Assembly (NCBI GenBank): GCA_946479255.1
Contig: CAMLFK010000073.1
Span: forward strand, 1 to 19,448
Reading direction: 5' to 3'
From: an uncultured Oxalobacteraceae bacterium
GTDB lineage: Bacteria; Pseudomonadota; Gammaproteobacteria; Burkholderiales; Burkholderiaceae
DNA: 19,448 nt
Shown in pieces: positions 7,001 to 12,169 of the stretch; within the stretch, counting starts at the first letter, position 1; each line of letters opens with the position of its first letter. The notes beneath the pieces were generated by a model. That model was not told the DNA's origin. It saw only the letters and a program-made list of their open reading frames with translations, and searched no databases. The translations under genes and the position numbers were made by a program.

Positions 7001-8945
7001 CAGCCTCAGTACCGTGCAGCTGAGCGGGCTGACCAGCGGCCAGGTGCGCTCGCTCGCCACCGACCAGATCACCGCTTTCAATTCGGCCCAGTTCCGCGCG
7101 CTCAGCACCAGCGTGGTGGCGGCCCTCTCCACCGAGCAGATCGCCGTGCTGACCGGCGACGAACTGGCCGGCATCAGCACGCGCCAGGCCGTCGCGCTGT
7201 CGACCGCGCAGCTGGCCGGCATCGGCACCGAACAGTTCGGATTCCTGTCCACCAGCGCGCTGGCCGCGCTCACGGCCGCCCAGCTGCGCGTCCTCAGCAG
7301 CGAGCAACTGGCCGCGCTGCCCACGCTTGCGCCATTCACCACGGTGCAGATCGGCGCCCTCAGCTCGACCCAGATGGCGGCGTTCGACGAAGCGCGCCTC
7401 GTTACGCTGCGCACCAGCCAGGTGGCCGCACTCACCACCCGCCAGGTGCAGCAGCTCTCCACCGATCAACTGGTGGCGCTGACCACGGCCCAGGTGCGGG
7501 CCATCAACACCGTGGCCATCGCCGTCCTCACCACCGAACAGATCGCCGCCATCGCGCTCGACGACGTGGCCGCCTTGTCGAGCCGCCAGCTGGAGGTGCT
7601 CAAGACCACCCAGGTGGCCAGCCTGAGCGTCGACCAGATCGCCGCCCTCGGCCCGGTCTCGCTCAAAGCCTTCAACACGGCGCAAATACGCATATTGAGT
7701 CTTGAGCAGCTCGGCGCGATCCCGGACCTGAACCTGCTGCGCACGACCCAGATGGCCGCGCTGTCGACCGCGCAGATCAATGCCCTGTCGGTGGAACGCA
7801 TTGTCGCGCTGGCCACCAGCCAGTTGGGCGCGCTGGTCGCGTCCCAGGCCGCGGGCCTCACCGCCGAGCAGCTCACCGCATTGGAAGGCGTCCAGGTGCG
7901 CGCCCTTTCCACCAGCGTGTTCAAAGTCATGACGGTGGAACAGCTTGCGGCCATCGACGCCGCCGATATCGGCATGCTGCGCACCACCCAGGTGGCCATC
8001 CTCACCACCGTGCAGGTGGCGGCACTGTCGCTGGAACAGATCGGCGCCTTCACCACCGCCCAGATGCGCTCACTGCGCATCGCCCAGGTGGCCGCGCTGA
8101 CCGCCGAACAGGTATGTGCGCTCACGGCCGCCCAGCACGACGCGCTCACCCCAACCCAACTGGCGGTGCTGCCCGAAGGCAGTCCGCTGATCCTCGACCT
8201 GGACGGCGACGGCGTGCGTACCCGCTCGATTGCGGAAGGCGTGCGCTTCGACCTGTTCGCCGACGGCGCGGCGGTGCGCACCGGCTGGGTCGGCCCCGGC
8301 GATGGCCTGCTGGTGCGCGACCGCGATGGTAACGGCAGCATCGACAGCGGCGCCGAACTGTTCGGCACCGCCACCGCGCTGCCGGACGGCCGCGCGGCCG
8401 ACGGCTTTGCCGCCCTCGCGCCGCTCGACAGCAATGGCGACGGCAAGGTCGATCAGGGCGACGCCGCGTTCGGCGAGCTGCGCGTGTGGGTCGATGCCAA
8501 TGCGGACGCCATCAGCCAGGCCGGCGAACTGCATGGTCTGGACAGCCTCGGCATCGCCAGCCTGTCCACGGCTGCGGGCAAGACCAGCGAAAAGAACAGC
8601 GGTAACTGGGTTGGCCTGACCGGCAGCTTCACCAGGACCGACGGCAGCACCTCGCGCATGGACGACGTCTGGTTCGTCGCCGACCGCGACGAATACAATC
8701 TGCAGCACAAGGTCAGCGCCATGAGCGAGGCGATCGCCGCCTTCGAAAGTGTCGCCGGCACCACCTCGCAAGGTGCGCTGGCAGACGTGAATCGGCCCGA
8801 CACCCTGTCGGGCGCCGTGACCGCCATGGCCAGCGAACTGGCACGCTTCGCCGTGCCGAGCCAGTCATCCGCACCGGCACTGCAGAGCACCCGCCGCGAA
8901 CTGATCGAAGCTTCGGCCGCGCTGCTGGCCGAACGCAAAGCCTAA
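1020..8945 (+). CDS. Giant octapeptide-repeat protein with FrpC-type calcium-binding C-terminal module
   Basis: The 2641-residue protein has unknown function. After a 7-residue leader without signal peptide or membrane segment, residues 8-2383 are 286 octads of consensus L-[ST]-[ST]-x-Q-[ILV]-x-A, almost free of aromatic residues and Cys. The octads are grouped in modules of 16 plus a 6-residue linker (134 aa). Residues 2389 to about 2566 resemble the self-processing module of Neisseria FrpC and Actinobacillus ApxIVA: PLILDLDGDG, GWVGPGDGLLVRD, acidic loops at 2434-2446, 2470-2481 and 2492-2503, and RVW. FrpC cleaves Asp-Pro at the start of this module; here the pair is Ser2388-Pro2389. No GGxGxD nonapeptides and no type I secretion genes are visible. 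The ATG has GGAGA 10 nt upstream. The S/T-x-x-Q pattern could cap short helices, but a beta-solenoid is not excluded. A secreted fibre or adhesin is inference. There is no frameshift. Confidence 0.9.
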   Translation: MTSPVANLSTSQLAALTTLQIASLTTEDFAAFNTEQIAVLSTRQIAVISLDAVAVLSSDQLDVLTTAQLFALTSAQIGALTTDQVPMLGTGDVRALATSQLAGLRAEQLGAFSTDQLAALRTSQLASLRSTQVPGLTTEQMASLSTTQVKVLSTGALAALAGEQMAALQTDAIAILSTSQVRALGADQLGGMTTEQITVLSTAQVNALSTRAIAGITTEQIAALETRDLNALSSTQLRALSAEQVQALTTGQAAALSTRLIAVLSDVQVASLSTEQLAALSTLTPFSTQQMAALTAEQIATMATADVAGFTSVQLHALNADQLAVFSTGQIAAMSTTQLARMTTTTLANLTVTQIAAIETRDIARINSAQLAVLSDEQLLALSTDQLPALSGSALAGLSGYQMTVLTTSQLAAFDNLLPFSPAQIASLTAGQIGALETADVALFTSTQLAALNGEQLLALSTEQMVALTTRQMAFLNTLILPVLSTAQVSALETRDVAMFNSNQVAALTVEQVMAMSTAQMLALSTAASTGLTLDHIGNLLDAQLDALRSLAALNTRQVNAFTTAQVAALSDEDLASLRTAQVGAFNAEHLQAMSTAQIALMNTAQIRALSASALATLSTQQIIAIELADVAALSTRQIATLALEQIAAFDSAQLNSLTSTQLSALTPDQVASLTSTQIASLATLDGLTTRQIASLATLQISTLGTDDISALLVRQIGALRPSQVISLSTEQIAVFTTAQMRGLSTEALTALSTEQIAAVTLDGIAALSTGQMAALTTEQLAALTGAQWGALTTQEVSALATAQLITLGPAQLAALATLDGLSTRQIVALSTEQVATLGTDDMALLHTRQVAALTSRQVAVLSSEQVLSLGSAQVRALSTVALRALGTDNIAALELDDVAGLRTIQVAALSTLQVSALNTAQMAALDTAQAAAFTSAQLRALATEQLAALSTLAGLNTRQVGTLTTEQLASLPAASLATLNSRQMAALTSVQLAAFSLEQIVALTSVQLAAIGTSALQGLSSEQLPAIELADLAAMRTAQLAAMRTAQIEALTAEQLASLGSRQVAALTTAQIGVFDAARFAALASMDMLNTRQIAALNTFQISTLALEELGEMRTSQIAQLRAAQVRALSTDQIVALTTAQARALSTAAIAALTTEQLIEVELEDLASLSTRQVAALSTAQIAALTTNQIGAMTSAQIGGMSATQKAALSTEQVAALSTLASFTSTQIAALTTEQVGNLTLVALASLRTSQVAAFTSAQALALSTSQIAALLSAQVRALSTAALRALSTGQVAALESADFAALRTSQLAALSTEQVSALTDSQLGTLNNLTIATLGSAQISALSSSQLAALVSLTGLTTRQVAALSSDQLSTLGTDDLQSLRTSQVAVLNTRQVGGLTTDQIALLSTSQMRALNTAALRALTTEQIVAVSLEAIAALRTTQVAALSTEQMSALLTSQLHVFTSSGINALSAAQIDALSDQQLLELGSVASYSPAQIGGLSATRIAAITLGDLALLTPAQIGALTSVQSPALSTGQIIALTSAQLVALNTRAVAALTTEQIAAIELDDMAALRTSQLAKLGTEQLGAVSVDQLMVLSTRQIAALTSTQVRILDSSQLLALSSNQVRALSTSAVAALTTDQVSQLELDDINGLRTSQVAVLSTAQLEALSTTQLAALSASGVAALSTRQLEALSSDQFLAISSLTALTTRQVATLSTTQLQALSVEHLASLTSMQIASFSTRQAAALLTTQIAALLPAQVAAMTSSALRALSTEQLAAVTPEHIAALRSVQVAALNTVQMASLSIEQSMALSTRTLQALNSAQIAVLSSDQLAALTVSAFTTTQVSSLTTGQIGLLGTGTLALLTSAQIGALRTAQATALSTDQIVALTGAQVRALSTAVLRALTTDQLLAIEAEDIAAMSTAQVASLGTAQISLLTIDQTAALSLSTLRVLATRQIAALTTDQLTLLNLGGFTSTQMPGFSTSQLASLNAERLASLSTVQLSGLTSGQVRSLATDQITAFNSAQFRALSTSVVAALSTEQIAVLTGDELAGISTRQAVALSTAQLAGIGTEQFGFLSTSALAALTAAQLRVLSSEQLAALPTLAPFTTVQIGALSSTQMAAFDEARLVTLRTSQVAALTTRQVQQLSTDQLVALTTAQVRAINTVAIAVLTTEQIAAIALDDVAALSSRQLEVLKTTQVASLSVDQIAALGPVSLKAFNTAQIRILSLEQLGAIPDLNLLRTTQMAALSTAQINALSVERIVALATSQLGALVASQAAGLTAEQLTALEGVQVRALSTSVFKVMTVEQLAAIDAADIGMLRTTQVAILTTVQVAALSLEQIGAFTTAQMRSLRIAQVAALTAEQVCALTAAQHDALTPTQLAVLPEGSPLILDLDGDGVRTRSIAEGVRFDLFADGAAVRTGWVGPGDGLLVRDRDGNGSIDSGAELFGTATALPDGRAADGFAALAPLDSNGDGKVDQGDAAFGELRVWVDANADAISQAGELHGLDSLGIASLSTAAGKTSEKNSGNWVGLTGSFTRTDGSTSRMDDVWFVADRDEYNLQHKVSAMSEAIAAFESVAGTTSQGALADVNRPDTLSGAVTAMASELARFAVPSQSSAPALQSTRRELIEASAALLAERKA
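1041..8168 (+). repeat. Nested tandem repeat: 286 x 24 bp octad units in 402-bp modules
   Basis: Reading in frame gives 286 contiguous 8-residue units, interrupted only by short linkers of 5 or 6 residues. Blocks by residue are: leader octads 8-151; modules of 134 aa from 152, 286, 420, 554, 688, 822, 956, 1090, 1224 and 1358; a 214-aa block at 1492-1705; two 133-aa modules from 1706 and 1839; two of 134 aa from 1972 and 2106; and an 18-octad cap at 2240-2383. Linkers read like LSTLAG, LATLDG or LPTLAP. DNA copies are diverged by synonymous change, so the repeat is best seen at protein level. Confidence 0.93.
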
Positions 8946-8992
8946 GCCCCTGCTATTCCGGCAGGCGGGTGGGCGATGTCAAATTCATATAG

Positions 8993-9442
8993 CTGCCGAC
9001 GGTTGCATCGTTTGAAGCGCCGCTTACTTTCGTCACCAGCTGGCGAATCTCGCCAGGCAGCACCAAGCGTCCGGATCCGAATCAGGTGACTGCGGACTTC
9101 GACATGAACACCTGGGGCTGGGGGACGCCGCCGATGCTGGAAAAAGGCACCGTGGGCGCCGATGGGCTGGGTGGCCCGTTCCACCTGTACCGCTCAAGCT
9201 TCGAGCCGCGCGCCAAGCTGTCCGATGGTACCGGCGTGCTGAACTTCACGCGCATCAGCGGCAAGGCGGAGGTCTGGATGGATGGGGTTCTGCTGGCCAA
9301 GAAGGATGACTTCACGCCCACCAAGCTGGTGGTCAGGCTACCGGTTGGTAAGGGAGTGCGTCAGCTGAATGTGATTATTGAAGGTGAAGGTGACAAGCCG
9401 GCTGGGATCGAGGGCCGGGTTGTCGTGGAAGCCGCAAAGTAA
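8993..9442 (+). pseudogene. C-terminal remnant of a glycoside hydrolase family 2 (beta-galactosidase-like) protein
   Basis: The reading frame is open from 8993, after a stop at 8990-8992, to a TAA at 9440-9442. It encodes about 149 residues. Around a GTG at 9086 it reads RPDPNQVTADFDMNTWGWGT, which continues without break across that codon. It ends with a GKAEVWMDGVLL block and KLVVRLPVGKGVRQLNVIIE, typical of the C-terminal jelly-roll domain of large GH2 enzymes that are usually several hundred residues longer. No catalytic domain, convincing start codon or ribosome-binding site is present, and it begins only 47 bp after the giant gene. I read it as the 3' stub of a deleted gene. Family assignment is by recalled sequence pattern. 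Translation from the GTG as a 118-aa protein cannot be excluded. Confidence 0.65.
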
Positions 9443-9448
9443 CACTAC

Positions 9449-9478
9449 GTCGTCCCCGCGGAGGCGGGGATCCATACC
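9449..9478 (-). repeat. REP-like palindrome, left member of pair 2
   Basis: On the minus strand it reads TGGATCCCCGCCTCCGCGGGGACGAC, a diverged copy of the unit at 9517-9547 and in inverted orientation to it, with about 38 bp between them. It follows the stop of the GH2 remnant by 6 bp. It could act as a hairpin between the convergent transcripts of the giant-gene side and the PepSY gene. Confidence 0.7.
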
Positions 9479-9481
9479 ACC

Positions 9482-10765
9482 TTAGCGCTGTGAAGTAATG
9501 TGCAACTGCGGTGAGGTGCTATGGGTCCCCGCCTTCGCGGGGATGACAGTTGCACGGCTAGCGACTTTCAGTGATTTAACAGGCTTCGCCCGCCGAATCT
9601 TCAACCACACCACCAACCCAGTCACAAAAAACATCAACGGCGCCAGCCCGTACAAGCTGATAAACGCCCGTCCCACCAGCCCAAACGCCTCGCCCGTATG
9701 CAGCGGGTACATCCAGCTGAAGAATAGCTCCCCACCCTGCGCCTTGACGGGATCGATCACCCGCAGCACGCTGGCGTCGCCCGCGTCGACCGACACGCGC
9801 GTCGCGCCCGGCCCCTGGCGCACTTCGCCCTCCTGGCGCAGGCGCACTTCCCACGGCTGGCTGGCCTTCTGCGGCACCGACACCCGCCCTACCCGCGCTT
9901 CCGGAAAGCGTGCCTGCGCCGCCGCGATGACTTCAGAGAGCGGCACGCGCGGCGCTTCGGCCGGGCTGCGGTTGACGGCGGTCGGATGCGGCGCCCACTT
10001 CGACACGGCAGCCACCGTCGGTGTCACCCACGAAGGCATATTGAAGTAGATACCGGACACGGCCATCACCAGCAGCACCGGCAAGGCGAAGAAGCCGGCG
10101 GCGCGGTGCAGCTGGAAGTTAAAGGCCGGCCACGAGCCGCCGAAGCGCACCGTGACAGCGTGCCGGAACGCACGCGCGGTCAGGCGCGGCCACCACAGCA
10201 CGATACCAGTCAGGCAGGTCAGTAGCGCCGATACACCGGTCAGCGCCACCACGAACTTGCCGGTCTCGCCGGTCAGCAGGTAGCGGTGTACGTGAAACAG
10301 GGTCGGCATGAGCAAAGGCCGCGACAGCCCGGCCTCGCCGTAATTGCGCTCGCCGGTGACGTTCAGCGTGACCGGGTCGACCATCACCTGGCGCGCGATG
10401 TCCTGGCGCCAGCTCGATGTCGTCTTGACCGCCGGCCGGTACCAGGCCACCGCCACTTCGCCGGCATGCGCCGCCAGCATCAGTTGGCTGGGCTTGCCGT
10501 ATGCGCTGTCGCGCACCAGCCGGTCGTAGATGCGCTGCACCGCCTCGGGCGTCATCGGCAGCGGCGTGCCGGCCAGGACACCATTGGGCGGCGCGGCGTG
10601 CAGCAGCGTTGGATTGAGCGCGCCGTCGAGTTCATCCATCCAGGCCAGCGCAACGCCGGTCAGGCCGAGCACCACAAGGATGGCGCCGAATACCAGCCCG
10701 GTCCACAAATGGACAATGCGCAGCCCTTCCTTGATGGCTTTGGCGGTCAGAAATGAGGTCGGCAT
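9482..10765 (-). CDS. PepSY-associated transmembrane protein, probably iron-regulated
   Basis: The 427-residue inner-membrane protein is of the PepSY-TM type, a family often found with siderophore uptake and thought to act in iron reduction. Four hydrophobic segments lie near residues 20-42, 170-192, 223-242 and 367-390. His19, the HVH at 158-160, His220 and His356 sit near membrane borders and could bind haem. The start at 10765 is preferred over longer in-frame options because those would translate the Fur box at 10789-10813. The ribosome-binding site is weak. Family members usually end soon after the last helix and basic anchor (KIRRAKPVK). Here the frame runs into a REP element, so residues 407-415 (VIPAKAGTH) are the translated repeat. 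It lies downstream of flgL on the same strand but seems functionally separate from the flagellar genes. Confidence 0.85.
   Translation of the reverse strand: MPTSFLTAKAIKEGLRIVHLWTGLVFGAILVVLGLTGVALAWMDELDGALNPTLLHAAPPNGVLAGTPLPMTPEAVQRIYDRLVRDSAYGKPSQLMLAAHAGEVAVAWYRPAVKTTSSWRQDIARQVMVDPVTLNVTGERNYGEAGLSRPLLMPTLFHVHRYLLTGETGKFVVALTGVSALLTCLTGIVLWWPRLTARAFRHAVTVRFGGSWPAFNFQLHRAAGFFALPVLLVMAVSGIYFNMPSWVTPTVAAVSKWAPHPTAVNRSPAEAPRVPLSEVIAAAQARFPEARVGRVSVPQKASQPWEVRLRQEGEVRQGPGATRVSVDAGDASVLRVIDPVKAQGGELFFSWMYPLHTGEAFGLVGRAFISLYGLAPLMFFVTGLVVWLKIRRAKPVKSLKVASRATVIPAKAGTHSTSPQLHITSQR
9517..9547 (+). repeat. REP-like palindrome, right member of pair 2, inside the PepSY reading frame
   Basis: The 31-bp core TGCTATGGGT...GCGGGGATGAC is identical to the copy at 18652-18682 and has the stem TCCCCGC/GCGGGGA around loop CTTC. 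It lies fully inside the 3' end of the PepSY gene on the opposite strand. Confidence 0.85.
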
Positions 10766-10788
10766 GGCGAATGAGTCTTGTCTGCGCA

Positions 10789-10813
10789 AATGAGAATCGT
10801 TATCATTCTCATT
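10789..10813. promoter_or_regulatory. Fur box upstream of the PepSY gene
   Basis: The inverted repeat AATGAGAAT (10789-10797) and ATTCTCATT (10805-10813) is separated by 7 bp (CGTTATC). It matches the Fur operator pattern known from Proteobacteria. It ends 23 bp before the chosen start codon of the minus-strand PepSY gene. Iron-dependent repression of that gene is inferred. The rest of the 155-bp gap to flgL shows nothing I can name. Confidence 0.85.
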
Positions 10814-10920
10814 ATAGCTCATATTCTGATGCACGGCCTCGGGTCTGGTCGAGCGCGTGAAGACCGTGGTCAAGGGCCGGCAATGCCCGGAATGACAATG
10901 TATGGCGGAGCTTAGATCAA

Positions 10921-12141
10921 CTAGCCGATGAAGTTAAACAGCGACAACCCCGACATCGCCTTGAACGATTTCTGCGCCGCTTCCAGCGTGAACTGCTGCT
11001 GTGCAAACAGCGACAGCGCCTTGATCGGATCGAGGTCCTGCAGTTCCGACAGGGTCGCCGAATACTGGATGTTCAAATCCTCGCCCGCGCTGTCGAGGTA
11101 ATCGAGTTCCTTCATGCGCGAGCCGATCGAGGCCTGCACACCCAGCACATTATCGAGCGAGGCGTTCAGATTATCGTGCGCGGCATTGAGGTCGTTGGTC
11201 AGGCGCGCCTGGCCGCTGGCGCCGGCCGCCGGCGTGCGCAAGGCGTTGATCATATTCGTCACGGTGGTGAACAGCGACTGCTTCTCGCTCGGCTTGACCG
11301 TGAAGGTGTCGCCATCGGCAGGCACGCCGGCCACATCGAAAGCCATGCCGTCGAACGAGATCTTCTTGCCGCTCTCGTAAGGCGCCGGTGCGCCCACATC
11401 GAGGCCGGTGGTGCTGTCGTGAACCTGATAGGTAGTCACCGGCGGCGAATCGGCGCTGAGCGCGAAGCGCACTTCGTAATCGTGCCCGGTCAGCGCCTGC
11501 GCGTCGCTCACCGAACCGGTCGAGACGATGCCCGAGCCGGTATTGGCGGCACCGGGGCGCGTAAGAAAGGTGCCGTTGCCGGTCGCGTTATTCTCGAACA
11601 CCGAGGTGCCCGAATCGCTGATCGGGACCTGGCGCGACGAGCCTACCTGCAACAGGCGCTGGCCCTGGTCGCCCTGGTACTGCGCCCCGGTCGAGGTCTG
11701 GGTGAACGGCATCGTGGTCGATTTATAGCCCGAGAACAGATAGCCGCCGGCGCCGTCGGCGGTGTTGGCCAGTCCCATCAAGTCGTCCAGCCGGCCTTGC
11801 AGCTCGGTCGCCAGCGACTGGCGGTCGGCATGCGACAAGGCGCCGTTGCCAGCGTTGACGGCGATGGTCTTGACGTCGTGAATCAGCGAGGTGGTGCCTT
11901 GCAGCGCCAGCGACACCTGCGACAGCGAACTGCGGGCATTTTGGCGGTTGGTCGCGTACTGCGTGTTGACCGACTGCGACTGCGTCACTTCGAGCGCGCG
12001 CGCCGAGGCGATCGGGTCGTCCGCGGCGGTCAGGATGCGGCGCTGGGTCGACAGCTGCATCTGGGTCTTGGCCAGGTTGCCCTGCAGGGTGCCCATCTGG
12101 TTGACGCCCGTTTCGTAAATCGAGGCAGTACTTAAACGCAT
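10921..12141 (-). CDS. flgL: Flagellar hook-filament junction protein FlgL (HAP3)
   Basis: FlgL forms the second junction ring between hook and filament, next to FlgK, and is exported through the flagellar type III apparatus. The 406-residue product has the flagellin-like N-terminal helix region (MRLSTASIYETGVNQM, then RRILTAADDPIASARALEV) and the matching C-terminal helix region ending QKSFKAMSGLSLFNFIG. The middle carries a variable domain with a motif (GMAFDVAGVPADGDTFTV) that also occurs in a similar form twice in FlgK. The start at 12141 gives the canonical short N-terminus. A GAGAGA ribosome-binding site lies a few bases upstream. It follows flgK after 28 bp and should share its mRNA. 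Confidence 0.95.
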   Translation of the reverse strand: MRLSTASIYETGVNQMGTLQGNLAKTQMQLSTQRRILTAADDPIASARALEVTQSQSVNTQYATNRQNARSSLSQVSLALQGTTSLIHDVKTIAVNAGNGALSHADRQSLATELQGRLDDLMGLANTADGAGGYLFSGYKSTTMPFTQTSTGAQYQGDQGQRLLQVGSSRQVPISDSGTSVFENNATGNGTFLTRPGAANTGSGIVSTGSVSDAQALTGHDYEVRFALSADSPPVTTYQVHDSTTGLDVGAPAPYESGKKISFDGMAFDVAGVPADGDTFTVKPSEKQSLFTTVTNMINALRTPAAGASGQARLTNDLNAAHDNLNASLDNVLGVQASIGSRMKELDYLDSAGEDLNIQYSATLSELQDLDPIKALSLFAQQQFTLEAAQKSFKAMSGLSLFNFIG

Positions 12142-12169
12142 AATGATCTCTCAGGGCGTAACGTTAAGC

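Noticed and set aside
990..7685. Very long open frames on the minus strand across the giant gene (for example 2528-5341 and 990-3761), plus others of 500 or more codons
   Set aside because: A 24-bp in-frame repeat with GC-rich codons keeps antisense frames free of stops. The predicted products are low-complexity mirrors of the octads, with no recognisable domains, and several overlap each other.
1041..8168. Pentapeptide-repeat, TALE-like or RTX nonapeptide array
   Set aside because: The period is 8, not 5, 9 or about 34. There is no A(D/N)LxX or GGxGxD pattern and no repeat-variable residue pair.
8946..8970. Possible terminator after the giant gene (CCTGC ... GCAGG)
   Set aside because: The stem has only 5 bp and no T-run follows.
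10766..10873. Upstream extension of the PepSY protein to a start at 10873 or 10822
   Set aside because: The added residues (for example MSYNENDNDSHLRRQ) would be translation of the Fur operator, and family members begin near residue MPTSFLTAKA.
10874..10920. GTCATTCC-containing segment (minus strand) near the flgL end as a seventh REP or a terminator
   Set aside because: Only about eight bases match the REP border and the potential stem is 4 bp.
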